Origin: Kappaphycus alvarezii
Lineage: Eukaryota > Rhodophyta > Florideophyceae > Gigartinales > Solieriaceae
Direction of reading: 5' to 3'
DNA length: 64,000 nucleotides
NCBI GenBank assembly: GCA_002205965.3
Contig: NADL03000515.1
Span: 186,001-250,000, forward strand
The stretch's first letter is position 1; each line of letters opens with the position of its first letter. Shown piece by piece: positions 43,937 through 56,448 of this stretch. The position numbers and the translations under genes were made by a program. The notes beneath the pieces are model-generated. The model was not told the DNA's origin, ran no database searches, and saw only the letters and a program-made list of their open reading frames with translations.

Positions 43937-44402
43937 TCCTAAAGCAACCCCATCTGTTCCCTAGGGACTGAGCGTAGTGGATGGAAGCTTACACACTCAG
44001 GGATCAGCATCGCGTGCAAATCTACCAACAAGACGGGCCAGAGACCAGCCATCATGCATGCAGCATTGGCCTCCCAATGGCTCACCTCCGCCAAAACTAT
44101 CGCCCCCGCTAACCAGAAATGGACAAGCGGGTCAGAGCATGCTCTATTGTCACAGTTAAGCAATAGACAGTAGTCAGTTTTCACAGACAGAAAACACACA
44201 CAATGACAAACTCGATGTCCTCTGTTCTTTTTATAGAAGACAGAGAGGATAGGCATTAAATAGACCAAGTCTTCTGATTACAACTCATTCCTAAAGACAC
44301 ACAATAACATTCGGAAGTTTGAACACGACAACTATAAATGTTCAAAGCATTCACAGTTGTTAATGATCGATTCACACTAATTCAATACTCATCCTTTTTT
44401 GG

Positions 44403-47400
44403 TCAATCGTAATTTCGCTCGGTAGACGTAGAATGAATTGGGGACACCCTATCCATTAGGACACCATTGAGCTTACCTGTAAACAAGGTGAGCTGAAAAG
44501 CATCGGTTACCTGACTGTCCTTCTTTGACAGGGCATCCGCCATGTTGAGTTTTCCAGGTATCCAAGTGATTCTCTCAACATTTCCAGTTTGAAACTTGAG
44601 CCTTATACATGCAACATCACCACATATCGATCTATCAATTGAGTTTTTCTGTATTGATAAAGACATGAACAAATACTTTGAGTCTACACAGAGATTCACC
44701 TTGATCTCCATATTCAGAATCTCTGGAAAAGCATGAAAAACCCTTTGGACTCATCAATAGCCTCTGTTGCTTCTAGAATCTCTGCAGGCACATTCTTCGC
44801 GGGTCTCCTAGAGTTACTTGAAATTCACTACATAGCATGTAAAATCGCATACTTTTTCAGATCACCAGCGAGCAGTCCAGTAATGATATCAAGCTGACCA
44901 TGCGTCTCATTGCGTGAAGCATCAGAGAATGCGAGCACTGACAACTTATACTCCCCACCATCAGTACGTCGAGTGTAACGAAGTCATTCTTCATGGTAAT
45001 CCAGGTTTCATCATTAATCGTGTGTCAAATGTTTGCAACCGCTTATTGTATCAATTGCTATTTGGATTCGAACAGTATATCAGCGGCCGTTCGAGCTATT
45101 CGCCTATCATGAGGATATCTGCACACGAAACAGCTTATCTTCTAGCAAGGAGATGCAGGCTCTCGTCTCATATACATGTAGCGATCACTCGTAGGTTAGT
45201 ATGAGAGAAAACGGAAACTATTATCGTTCGATTCGTAAAGTGTTCTGTTATCTACGTTCTGCTATACTTCAACTCCTGAGAACACTTTTTTGTATCGGGG
45301 GATCCAATTGTCGTTCCAAATTTCTTCAAATTGCGCAAAGCTTTACGCTGCTCAATCAGGTGACAGGCACGTAGCTCTGGAGCTTTTGTTGTAGAACGGA
45401 AGAATAGAACGAGCAAAGGAGTGAGACAGCAGTTCCAATCCAACCAAAGGAGCTATGGGTGGATGTGTAAAGGCACTTTTCTAATCATTCGAAGGTTCAG
45501 CATCCTACTTTCGTCTTGGCAGAGATAATACATATTCCGTCTATGCAAAAATCTTATTCCATTATTAACAACAATATAATCATTATCTTGAATGGTACTG
45601 ATACTGAAAACCCTCATTTTACCAGGTCCGCATGAAACAGTTACAAGCTTGATCTTAGCATAAACGTTCTCAATACAAATCTTTTCATATACATTTTTCC
45701 CTGTAGATTAGATGTAATCAACTACTATATCAACAAATAGCATTAATTTACCTTTCTTATGCATATAATACAGCTAGGGTACTTGTTTGCATTGCTTCAA
45801 ACCGAGTTCAATATTGAATTTATCGCTTTTCACTTGCGAATTAACATTCGTATTGACAAACCCTTAAGCAGCTGTCAGCAGTAGCTAAAGTTTAGTTGAT
45901 TTCATTCCACTCTCTTTTGGAGGTTTTACATAGGGATCTCTAGTAGCAGCAGCTGTTTTCAGAAAGGTTGATTTCATAACTTGTGTAATATCCAGTTCTG
46001 AAGTGCCGCAATAGACTCTAAAATCTGCAAGTCGGTTGGTAGACACCTGGTGCAGCCATCAGTAAGTAAAGGGCGCAAGAATTCCTCATTAAAATGAAGA
46101 GCAATTCGTGCTTTTAGCTTTAGTAATCCGTCATCATTTTGTTTTACTTTGTAAAGCACATGACTGCTGACTATATTAGCATTAGAAGGGACCTTATATT
46201 AGGTATACTGAAATTGCTTTAAATAAAGATTCTTCTTCGGCATTAAAATAGTTGTGCAGTATAAACTGTTCAAATTCCTGTGGTTTATACTTCATAAACG
46301 TTTTGGTACCGAAATGTTCGACCATACGGTGAAGTTCTTCTGGCTTAGTATCAGTTAATGTTGGATAGATAATGCTTCTGGTCTTAGAATTAAGCGTATC
46401 ATTAAAGTGCCGCGTTACGTTGGACAGATTAAGCATTTTCTTGTCACTATCATCATAGTATACGGTCACTTCACCGTATCTATGCAGATGTTTGACAACG
46501 CCAGGAAAATATGCGTCATCATCGTACCAGAGAACTGTTACAAGATCATTTCGACCTATATTGATATTTGCACCCGACGAGCTGGAGGATAAACGATTTA
46601 CCGTTTCACTGAAGTCAGCTTCAGAATTCGTTTCATCCGCATAATCAGCATTTTCACAGCCAATCCCATCAGGCTCGATACTCAGGTCCATGATACCACC
46701 AATAGAATATCTGTCGGCCTGAAAAGTACCGGAAAAAGAAGTTTCAGGTGGTTACAAACGAACATATTCGCATGAAACAGTCACGATTTTGCCGGTTTAG
46801 CCAGGAAAAGTAATTTTGGGTGATTCAGCACAGTCAAAATTTTTACAGCTTTTCCGAAATTGTTAATTTTGCGAGATTCAGCATTAACTGTGAACAAAAT
46901 TTTAGGGCTGGAAAATTTTCAACGTTTGCCCTTACTAGTATTACCGGAAACTTCAACCAGGTCACCAATATTGATACGAAACTCAAATGTTGCTTTTGAC
47001 TTCAAAATGAGCAATGATTTCCACTTGGACTCCAATCTATTGCGCGTATCTACAATGTCATCAGGAATTGCACTCACAAGGGCAGAAGAGATAGGTTTTT
47101 GTGAACAATTTAGCTGGTTCAACTGCAGCAGTTACTTCATTGGCATATATATCATTCTAGGTGGCTGTTGCACCTAAAGTGAGAAGATCAAGGTTCTCAT
47201 TAGGATCAGCATTCTGAAGCTTTCGGAAGATACTTCTAAGGATAGCGTGCTTTCGTTCGATTGAATTCTTCTTATGAAAGAGACAGGGAACAAAACGATA
47301 AAAGACATCGCAATCATGTAGATATTCTCGAAATGAACCAGCAGCAAAAGCTTTATCTCCATGAACAGCCTAAGGCAGTCAGGATTGGGATATCCAACAG

Positions 47401-47711
47401 GCTTCAAAATCAATGATTGCATCATAATTCAACGCAGTTGTCGTCAAGTATGCAAAATATTATCGGGTAGCCATGTTCACACAGTGGTGAATGCGAACAG
47501 AGTCCAAATAAAAATGACCAATACACACCACATGGTTTATCTCATGAGATAGAGGAGATATTGAAACCTTTCGACTTTGCTCCAGAGTTGCAGTAGACCT
47601 ATAAGATTCAAAGTTTACCATCACCTTTGAGACATAATCTTCTACAGCAGTAGTCCAAAGATCATTGCGTCCACCAACAGACGCGTATCTGTCAAGTTTG
47701 CATGGCCACAT
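44403..47711 (-). mobile_element. Ty1/Copia polyprotein relic with Tudor-like insert
   Basis: Read on the minus strand, domains occur in Copia order. Integrase: HVVCIGHFYLDSVRIHHCV (47530-47475; the first catalytic Asp is replaced by Gly), GDKAFAAGSFREYLHD (near 47350), then HKKNSIERKHAILRSIF (near 47260, catalytic Glu), NDIYANEVTAAVELAKLF (near 47150) and the integrase tail IPDDIVDTRNRLESKW with INIGDLVEVSGN (47122-46919). An intact segment with a Tudor-like fold follows (46691-46194). RT: LYKVKQNDDGLLKLKARIAL and PTDLQILESIAALQNWILHK (46159-45974). RNase H: a DASRNETHGQLDII region (near 44940) and VDSKYLFMSLS with ITWIPGKLNMADALSKKD (44711-44500). Stops and shifts are frequent, so the element is dead. 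Confidence 0.78.
46194..46691 (-). pseudogene. Tudor/Agenet-like domain segment of the Copia polyprotein
   Basis: This 165-residue open segment lies between integrase and RT. After a Ser/Asp-rich lead, residues 47-90 or so read DLVTVLWYDDDAYFPGVVKH, then GEVTVYYDDSDKKMLNLSNV. The pattern of a short strand, W-x-DD, a Y/F-P-G-V-V strand, and V-x-YDD-x-D with a final L matches Tudor or Agenet-type modules that bind methylated tails. The remainder (ELHRMVEHFGTKTFMKYKPQ) is unknown. No stop occurs inside, unlike the flanking Copia parts. Placement between integrase and RT suggests a chromatin-targeting module of the polyprotein; this is inference. Confidence 0.5.
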
Positions 47712-48365
47712 GCATGCTTATGTACTTTATCAACAGTTGCCTTTATCCGTTTCCAAGAGCAACGTGTGGCAAGATTACCGCCAACGCAAGATGAAACGGA
47801 GCATAGAGACGAATCCTATGAGAAAACGCATACATCGGAAAATAAATGAACTGCTTTCTTTGAACCATGACAAAATGGTCAAGACGATCATCATTAACGA
47901 TCTGCAAAGCGCTTTTATTGAGGTGCAAAATGTTGGCTTTGTTGGTAACATTCCTTCCGATGAAGTATTGATTTGTTCAGTCCAGAATGAGATGGTGAAT
48001 AGCTACTGTGAGGGCCGGTTCATAGTGGACGGATGGAGGGGAAGGAAGGCAGGTTGAATCGGTTGCTTTTGTGTTGAAGGGTTTGATTTTTGCCTGTTCG
48101 CGTCCAGGATCTGACCAACTGCCAGAACCAGGGTTTGTATAGACAGGGAGAAATTTTCTATTGTCCGCTCTACAGTACTTAAATCATAAAAATGCAATAA
48201 AAATCGACTCCTAGAGTGCTAGAATCCCCTATTTCGTCTTCTCCAAGTGACTAGACCGAAATGAGATTTTAGTTGAAGGGTAGTTCGGTCTTTCGGTGGT
48301 TACGAACGGTTTCACCTTCCGTAACGTTCCAATTTGTTACGGAAGTTTCCAATGTCCGTAATTTT
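47712..48365. other. No firm gene; possible Copia 5' remnants
   Basis: This lies upstream of the Copia integrase on its coding strand, where gag and protease would be expected. A plus-strand frame (47665-48057, with IHRKINELLSLNHDKMVKTI) looks protein-like in composition but has no motif, so I leave it unassigned. Confidence 0.3.
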
Positions 48366-48635
48366 CCAATTCTCTCTTAGCCCTTTTCATCAATCTCTTA
48401 CCAAATTCATGAGAGGAAACGAAATTAGGTGCCAAACTGTTCCGGCATATCGGGATGTCTGGAATGATTGACGGAAAAGTTAAAAGAGCCATATCAGTGA
48501 TCATGTCCGGAAACGACATCGCGTGGGATAACGCTGTGAAAAAGGTTCTGTACGGCTACAGGCCTAGAGAAGTTACCGATGATTGCTCTTCATTCGATCT
48601 AATTACAAAAATGCCCCTAGAATTGCGCAAATAGA
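48366..48635 (+). mobile_element. Gypsy integrase C-terminal fragment
   Basis: One frame reads KLFRHIGMSGMIDGKVKRAI, then DIAWDNAVKKVLYGYRPREV and a SSFDL ending. This corresponds to the stretch after the catalytic Glu in the other Gypsy integrase of the window (SDWAEAVPKVLYGYRRRDR, then SPIRLIYG). Everything before it is missing, so it is a short remnant of a related but different element. Confidence 0.6.
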
Positions 48636-50740
48636 TGTTGAATGTACGAATATGGAATCTGAGAGCAGAAATATGGAGTTAGTATCCTCCAAAATCTGGA
48701 AGTGCCGGCCAGAAAGGGAACCAAAATAAATATTTCCCTGAACAGCCTAGGACGTTTGCTGTCAGGTCGAAGGTTCCGGTCATTCATGGTAAGGCCTTAC
48801 AATAGACTGTAAAGTGGCCCGCATTCCGTACGAAGTATTCCAATCCATGCGTTGTAAGAAAAGTAAGGCACTTATATTACGAGCTTTGCTCAAGTTCTGG
48901 AAAGAGGTCAAGAAGGGCTATCATGCACTACGCCTCATTCCGTATCATCAGCGAACCAAATAACTTGGTATGATTGGACCATACAATGTCCCAAGGAATG
49001 TAATAGTGCATAATTACACCATGATGCTCAGAATTGGAAGCACGCGAGCAGGGAAATGGATTGGTTCATTGACGAAGAGAATATGCCAAAAAGCAAGTTA
49101 TAGTACATTATTTCATCAACACAGGACTTATTGTCAGAGCTCTGATAGGTCCATTTCTTCCGGACACGACCAAGGTTTATTTTTAACGGTCTCTTTTTCA
49201 TTTCAGAACAAAATTTTTGCCGATGCGGGTCCAGAATTTGTAGAATCCATATACTACTATGCGTTGGGACGTTACGGCGCAGTTGCGCCTGGAGAACTGT
49301 CGCAGACATACTTCAACGTACTTCGAAACGCAATTTGGTATCTGAAATTCCACTTACAAGTCGAAATTTGGAGCTGTACTCTCGTCCCAGATGTGTAGTA
49401 TAGGTTGATTCCCCACCCGCTACTGGATCTACAAGTTCCGCTCCGTCAAAACTGGAACGCAGAGGAGGTTGAAGAACCCCCTGAGGAAGTAGTGATGCCT
49501 CTAATCGGGTCCTCGGAAGGGTCCGGCCACCACAGAAAGGGCCGTGGGCGGCCTCCAAGGGAGCCACGAGCCAGTCCAATTGCCGCCAGAGATGTGAGTG
49601 AACCTCCGCCAGGCGAAGCTTCTAGCCCCGCATCTATAACCCCATTGTACAACTAAATAAAACACATAGTCGCTAGCAAAAGGGTTTCTAACTGGCTTTG
49701 CGACCTTAAAGACTATGATAACGACGCTCAAGTCATTTTTTTATTTCATAGTGAGCATTTGTCTCTGTTTTCAGTCGCTCCACGGAGCGCATCTGTCATA
49801 CGACGATGCATTCCTGTTGATGCGTGTATTCTTCTCCTTTAGACAACCCTTTCTACGGGATTTTCCGGACGAGGTTGCGTACCACATATATTATTTCACC
49901 GTGGGAAGTTTCGAATCTACTAAGGAGGAATAATGCATTCGATCCCACCTCGCAATCATCAAGCCGGTATACGAGGCCATGAAACGAAGTGAAGTACCCG
50001 TTACGAAATCGTATTTATTAAAGCACCATATCGGCAATAGCCTACTCCGTTACCCGTTCGACAGACCTTACATTCTCGAACACAGACGAAGGACAGCGGA
50101 AGAAGAAACGGAAAAGTAATGACGGGCGGTACGCCCGACTTGAGCGGGGAGCGTGTTAAGCAAGAAACTGGAGGTATATCTTAACGCACAAAAATTCACT
50201 ACCTTTTACGTTTCTCTACTTATTCATTTTTCTTTTTTTCCCTACCTTTACTTTCTTTTTCATTTGCTTCACGGATTTTACGTTTCTTAATACTCTTTTC
50301 TTTTTCTCGCTCCTCTTTTTACGAGCGATTTCCTTCCCCTTTGATGGCGATTCATTTATTCCTCTCCGTTTAATTGATCTTCGTCGCCCCTACATATCTT
50401 TTTCTTAACCAATATTTCTCCACATGATTTTCGCCATAAATCACCCCTTTTTAAAGCGTTTTTCACTAAATCCCACTGTAAGTCCAATCGTCGCCTACTT
50501 TTTTGATTCAGCAGTCCTGTCAATCTGAACTGGTTGGCGCTATTTAAACACGCCGGACGCCGCATAAAATTTATATTCGTCCCTACAACAACAAAAGATT
50601 GACAACTCACACCCCCAATTGGCAGCCATCATGCACCGACTCCCTCCTTCTGGCCCCAGTCTTTTGGCAAACTCTTAGTGTCCACAAAAATTTCATCTTA
50701 ATTTTCCTGGTGCTTCCAGTAGTTCATTCGAGATTTTATT
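48636..50740. other. Gene-poor region with weak coding traces
   Basis: The plus-strand frame 48970-49398 and the Pro/Glu-rich frame 49405-49656 (with EEVEEPPEEVVMPLIGSS) could be decayed retroelement sequence following the integrase fragment. The 50170-50340 stretch is a pyrimidine-rich, T-rich low-complexity tract. No family was recognised. Confidence 0.3.
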
Positions 50741-50756
50741 TTGGAAAAAAAACTGT

Positions 50757-50825
50757 TTAAGCCAAGTAAATTGCTTCCTCCATGAGAGGGAAAGCAAGTT
50801 GGGAGTAAGCTTGAAATCAAAACTT
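50757..50825 (+). repeat. Dispersed repeat, copy A
   Basis: About 68 bases match 56008-56076 with roughly 75-80% identity by eye. Shared blocks are AGTAAA, TGCTTCCTC, GAGAGG versus ATAGAGG, and AAGCAAGTTGGGAG. TGCTTCCTC and GAGG..AAGCA give it a weak internal inverted repeat. Both copies are in the plus orientation. Confidence 0.6.
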
Positions 50826-52073
50826 TCCATCAGCTCCCCAGCCTCTATTCAAGGTGTTAGAGCCTGCTCTATTACAGTTGTTTACTGAAGAATGCACTCT
50901 GCTTTCACGCCCATTCCTCGCCATCGCCTGTTAACGTCTACCGTAGCGATTCATTCGCTTAAACTCCAGGCCCCGGAACTTATCAACTAATGAAATAAGT
51001 GAAAAGGCTACCTTCTTTTCTATGTGGTCAGCTGTATCCCGGAAAATCCCTGCATTTTACTGATGTCAGTAGTTGTATATAGCCTTAACCATCTTTGAAT
51101 TGCACTAAAATAACAATCTTAAAGATTTTAAAATAGAAATATCAAATAAAGGAGGAAAAAAATAAGTGCCTAAATCGCCTTTAACCGTAAAAATCGCAGA
51201 GAAGCAATCAAATTCGCAATTTTTAAGGGAAAATTGACTTTCGCAGGCACATAAACATAAGCAACCGTGAAAAGCTACAAACTGCGCTTAGAAATAGCAA
51301 GTATCCTTTACTGCCGCAAGAAATCGTTGACAATCGCAAAAAGCAGTGATAGCCCCATGCAGTCGTTGTTATACGCACATAACACCTAATATTCGCGATA
51401 AATGGCGATAAATATTAAAATAAGCGCTCAAATGTGTAATATTTCTGCAAATAGTTCTTGAACAGCTGTAAATGGACTGAAGCAGCCATTAATAATCGCT
51501 AAAACTGGCTGGTAGTGGAAAGCAAATCTAGAAAGGCGCAAAGAACCTACGGTAACCTAGGGTCATCGCTAGCGTGACAGGCATTCGCTGAGAAACGCTA
51601 GAATCCGCGTCCTGCAGTTACTTGTGAAATAGGAAACTAGAAGGCTTTTTATAGAACTTCTTGCTTGTATTCATGTACATGAGGTGTAATTTGTTGTTTT
51701 TATGCCGCCGCAAGTGGCATCTTAGGAAACGTGGTCCGCAGTTACATGAAAGAAATTTATGGTCCTATCAACATCTGCGCCTTATACTCATTTGTGGTTG
51801 CGGCAAGTTATTTGCACACAATCATTTAAGGTGATTTGTTATCAGTCGGCTGTTACATCGAAATAAGCAATGACAAATGCACTCGAATTTCATAAGACTC
51901 ATAGAGTAATACCGATAATCAAATTGTGTGACTTTTTTTAGTTCTTTTCTATGCTTTCGTGTTATTGAGTAATACGCTGAATTATTTCCTATTGAACCCG
52001 AGAAATTTTTCATATCACGCCTTTTACGTAATCATGGAATCGCCATAATGCTACGGAAAAAACTTCAACCAAC
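50826..52073. other. AT-rich region without genes
   Basis: All frames are dense with stops. Between about 51180 and 51500 the short words TCGCA, ATCGC and their neighbours recur irregularly against an A-rich background, which may be a diverged simple repeat. Confidence 0.5.
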
Positions 52074-53460
52074 ACTTTTTGAGCGAAATATGGGACTTGG
52101 AACTCACTAACGACCTCCTTGGTCGCCCCTACACCTCTCGCCCGACGAAGAAGAACCGACGTGGGGTTTGGGGCGACGGCGCCTCAACTTCTTCTTCACT
52201 GAGTCCAACGAAGCAGCAATAATACTATGACCTCGAGAAGGGATATCTTGCTTACCTGCCAAAGTCACTCTCTGTACGTCGGTTACCTTCAGAAAGTCTT
52301 CCGGATCTTCCTCTCGAAAAACTTGTGAACGACGATCCCATCTCTCTGCTCTTGTTTCACTTCCCTTTCAGGGTGATTATGGAGACCTGCTCTTGGGGTC
52401 GCCTCTTGGAATGAGAAAATGTACAATTCGATAGGGTACTCTTCCTCTGTATCTACGTCTACGGCAAAGTAATTCCCCATGAAGCGATAGTGCACACCTT
52501 CTGTTATTTTCCAAACCACGGAAGAGCTTGTCCACGTCGGAAATTCTGGGTACTCCGCGTGGTCTTCAAGATCGAGAAGAGATTCAGTTAGGCTCAGTCT
52601 GAACGCCGGTTATCTGTCAATCCCCTTCGTCACTTCTCTAGATGCAGCGATATTGACCGTATTCTTGCCGAAGAGGAGGGTACTTTCGTAGTAAGAAAGT
52701 TCTACCGAAGCAGGTTTCTCCTCCTTGTAACCAGCAAACGAGACCCTGGCGAAGATGTCGTCCAGATGGCACCCACTTTTCGAGATCTAATAACCTTGAT
52801 AACATCTGGACGGCCGACAAGACGAAGAATATTACTCTTGTTCGCTCCACGATTGATTTGGTCGAACAAGAAGTATTTTCCCGTCTTGAGATAACTCCGG
52901 GGCTTCGTCGTGGTATCAGAGAATTGATAAAGTCTTTTTCTTTCAGCCTTGCAGGCCAGCTCTAGCCTTGGAGCCCTCCCGCTTGTCGAAAGTCGAGCGT
53001 TTTGTTAGGTAGTTGCCATCTTATTGATCCACGGATTTTGGGATGACGATACCACCGTATTCCTTCGCCTCTACGCGCTCAGCGGATAGGCCAGCCCCAA
53101 GGGCTTTGTCTGACCTGAGTCACCGCTAAGCTTCGAGGCGAAGAGGGCGTGCGGGCGGAGATAGACTCTTGTGTGATGTGCAAGGCTTAATAATTGGCTG
53201 CTTTGGTCAAGAGAGTGTCCGTGAAAGGCCAGGCGAAAAAGAGAAATGAGTGTGTTGCGGTTGGGGCGGGGTGTTGCAGGGACTGGTAAACTTTTTGGGT
53301 GAGCTGATCGAGCTCACTCTATACCGCACTCGGGTTTCAGTTTGAGGACAAGGTGATGTTGGTAGTAGTTGCTGGAAGGTGATTTTTATGTGTTTGTAAT
53401 ACTGAGTATGACGATTTTTTAGGGTAGCCTACTGTACTTTTATTCTTTTACCTGCTATTT
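52074..53460. other. Decayed coding sequence of unknown family
   Basis: Plus-strand frames between 52250 and 52880 read protein-like stretches (ISLLLFHFPFRVIMETCSW; SERRLSVNPLRHFSRCSDID; RPTRRRILLLFAPRLIW) broken by stops and shifts. The minus-strand frame 52289-52519 (VHYRFMGNYFAVDVDTEEEY) looks equally protein-like. I cannot decide the coding strand or family. It is likely dead. Confidence 0.3.
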
Positions 53461-53474
53461 CTAATTTTTTTTAT

Positions 53475-53560
53475 GGTGCAGTACATTGGTATACTACGTA
53501 GTACATTGCAGTATATTGGTATACAGTACTACCACTATACACTACCGTACTTGCGATTCT
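53475..53560. repeat. GTAC/TATAC-rich cluster
   Basis: Words such as GCAGTACATTGGTATAC, TACGTAGTACATTGCAG and TATTGGTATACAGTAC recur, making two partial direct repeats of ACATTGGTATAC. It resembles the GTAC clusters at gene 5' ends but no gene follows within 1 kb. Confidence 0.5.
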
Positions 53561-55392
53561 TGGCCACAGAACGCTTGGGTGTTGGGTATACAAGCTAGCC
53601 ACCCGAAGCCCCTGGACCGGTGGAAGGAGAGAACGTCCCCTTCTCGAGCTTTTTCCCTCTCCTAAAAAATTAAATTTTCGGTGTTTTCACACCTTACACT
53701 CTTCCACTCCCGTCAGTGTCCCTTGTCTCCTGGGACTACCGGTGTGAATATCGAAGTCCAGGGGTGCAATAGTCGTTATACTGCCGGTGTCTCTTTCGGT
53801 GCCTAGGTCGAAGTTCAAAGGGGCAATACCCAGTAACATTATGGAGTCGATGAGGAAACTAATCTAGAACATCCTATTAATCTCTACGCATTCACCTTTA
53901 CAAAAAATATTCCTCCAGGCTACGCCTATTATAATCAGCCGAAGCGCAAACTAAGAGAAGAGTAGAGGAATAGTCTTGTTATCAAGAGTTTGGTAGTAAT
54001 CTAAGTACGAGAGTGGATGCTACTTCGCAGATCAACCAGTGGTGCCAAAAGGACTCTAATCAATACCTCTGTGCGCTTTTTCCCATGTTTCGAGTGCCTT
54101 CTCTGTTTCGCTGAATTTTGTCAAGCACCGGGTCATATCTTTAGATATTTTGAGGGGCGTTGTATGAAAAGTGTAGTGGATAGCTCGATTTATCTCTTAT
54201 TTGGGCCCCGCCCGTTGGATAGCGATTTGAAAACTGATAGGAGCTGGGTCGATTTGTAAAGTAGGGTGCCTTAGTACACACTGGAGTTATTTTAGAGGTA
54301 GAGTCGTCGGCTTATAACATACTACAATTACCTTGGACAACAGAGGAAGTCTCCAAAAGTAATATCTCTGAGAGGAAAGCAAATAACGCTTGCGTGTTGT
54401 GCAGTACGGTGGTATTATTCCTAGTACAATGAGTTTTTCGTCCCGTAATAAACCCAGAGCAGTGTACAAAACTTACAGAAATTTTAATTTGGACTGAAAA
54501 GACAAATCAGCTCAATAGCACACAGGCAACAGTTCTGTATACAGACAACAAGTTACTGGATACCTTGCAATCTATCAACACTTCAGCAACAAGCCTTACA
54601 TCTGCTTCTTAACCCGGACTTCACACTGTACAGTTGCAACGTTGCGAGGTGAACCTCTTTCATTGCCGGACGTGTGCATCTCAGCGTTTTCGCTGACAAA
54701 AACAAATTGAGATCGAGATCTTTACTGTCTATAACAAATTTCTAATAGCCCAGGTGTCCTCCTTCGCCGAAGTTCAGAATGGTTTAAATGAGGTCTACCA
54801 AGATCTCGCTGTCCGTCGACGTATTGAGCAAGAAGGGGAGCCAGTTAGGCGCACCAAGAGTAACCTTCGCGGAGCACTGGAATATTTGATTTGCGCTGAA
54901 AGAATATGCGACTTTCATTTTTTTTCTGCCCCTGGTATTCACGCTACGGCGGTAGTCGGAGGACTTGGGTCATAGCATGCAATTTTTCTTGAAGAGATGT
55001 AAGACCCAAATAATTATTTACAGCTGCGTCGAAAAGTACGATATCCCATTCTCTGAATATTCTCTCAAGGCTTGCTTCAGCGAGGAGAACCCTGTTGAAT
55101 ATTTGAAAATCGAATTTGAGCACAATCCAGCCATTATGTAGTTAAGAGATCCAGCTTCGAATTTTACGATTACCTACACGCTGTCAGATCCCAAGAAGAA
55201 GAAACATCGCCTTTTTCGCTTAAGGATCTCGACAGCCTCTTCCTCAGTGTTGTTAGGAAACTGATCCTTTCTGGAGGAAGCAGTCCTCTCAACAAACTCC
55301 TGTCTTCTTCATCCCTGAACCCTATGTTTTCCAAAATAACTCTTCCCGCCTATTTTCTTTCAAAAACGAAATCCTAAAACGCCCTCTCACCT
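53561..55392. other. Decayed region upstream of the acidic pseudogene
   Basis: The frame 54754-54975 (EVQNGLNEVYQDLAVRRRIE) and pieces near 55210-55370 (LDSLFLSVVRKLILSGGSSP) are in the same orientation as the pseudogene that follows and might be earlier parts of it. No family was recognised. Confidence 0.3.
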
Positions 55393-55854
55393 ATGAATAC
55401 AAGCATAGACCGCTGTTCCCTCAAATTCCTGGCCTTGATGGCCAATGGGCCAACTGACTATAATGATTATTATAGAAGAATGGAACGGGAACACATCCGG
55501 GAGTGGGTCTGCCGTCACTGCTTCGAGAAGGAAGGGGAGGCAGAGTAGAATGAAGAGCATGAGGAGCATGAGGAGGATTTAGAGTGATTGGATGAAGAGG
55601 AGTATTGTGTGGGCCCATGGGAGCCACAGATGTACCCCCGTGGGGACTCTTCTGTGGGAGACGGAAGGGGGAGTGAGGGAGTAGCCGTTATTTAGGACTC
55701 CTCTTTTTGGGTTGAAGCGGAGTTTGAGGGCCGTGAAGAGGGTTTTGAGGATCCTCATATGTCCGAGGAGGCTATCTATCATTCTGGGTCGTGCGATGAA
55801 ATTTGTAGGATCTGCATTGGGTACGGATATTTTAGAGGATTTATTTGGCTCTGA
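55393..55854 (+). pseudogene. Acidic Cys-containing ORF with three in-frame stops
   Basis: One frame runs 153 codons from ATG at 55393 to TGA at 55852, interrupted only by TAG (55546), TGA (55585) and TAG (55693). Composition is strongly protein-like: MNTSIDRC, NDYYRRMEREHIREWVCRHC, an E-rich stretch, EEEYCVGPWEPQMYPRGD, and a C-terminal CDEICRICIGYGYF. Two C-x2-C pairs (VCRHC and ICRIC) might form a zinc site. The absence of frameshifts over 460 bases suggests it lost function recently, or that the stops are read in some other way. I do not recognise the family. Confidence 0.4.
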
Positions 55855-56007
55855 TCTCGAAAACTAAAATTTTGAGGAGTAAATGTAGATATATATCCTG
55901 ATAGATAGTCTACTGTTAGTCTTTCTCGTCCACACCATTTCATTTAATGCATTCTTTGGTAACTGATATGTATGTTTGAGACTTTAGGGTAAGCCTGAAA
56001 GTCTATA

Positions 56008-56076
56008 TAAGCTGAGTAAACTGCTTCCTCTAATAGAGGTCAAGCAAGTTGGGAGGGAACTTCAAGTGCAAAACCA
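56008..56076 (+). repeat. Dispersed repeat, copy B
   Basis: This is the partner of 50757-50825, in the same orientation and 5.2 kb apart. Similarity stops sharply after AAGCAAGTTGGGAG and a short tail, so both copies may be ends of the same element type. Confidence 0.6.
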
Positions 56077-56280
56077 ATTAGCATGGAAGTTTAAAGTCAC
56101 TTTGTGCTTTAATAAACGTTTCTTTAACGCTAGCCCCTCAGCATATGTGGTGGAAACTGCCCCTTCTAAATTGCCCTGTAGCCTCTCGGTCCCCCTTCCT
56201 TTTTCATCTGTTCTCGTCCCACAACCATACTTTGGAAGCACCCTTGTCGCTTGCAACGACTCCATCTTAGAATAATTGGC

Positions 56281-56448
56281 TCTCAGAATACTGTACTCTG
56301 GAGATTTATCCCTAACAAGAGGGTTAAAGGTTCTCATTACAGGGTGAAAATACTGTATTGAGTTCTGGAAAGTGACATCAAGGTAATTGGTGCCGTTGGC
56401 TATGCCCGTTGTCCTGAATTCCAGGTTCGACTTGTGTTCCCCGCGCAA
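56281..56448 (-). mobile_element. Fragment of the second R2-type LINE family
   Basis: The minus-strand frame reads NGTNYLDVTFQN, then MRTFNPLV, and stays open to 56062. The first two blocks match LLDVTFVNPLA and VRTFNPL of the segment at 29869-30522, with the same spacing. It is a short relic; the downstream part has no further match. Confidence 0.45.

Larger units (their letters stand above)
43123..44400. other. ENY2 3' flank with GTAC repeats, no gene
   Basis: A G-rich tract fills 43230-43430; the frames across it are composition artefacts. GTAC-type words occur at 43515-43536, and a short tandem run of TACTG/ACTGT lies at 43732-43761. A copy of the dispersed motif lies at 43892-43936. No coding region was recognised. 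Confidence 0.5.
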
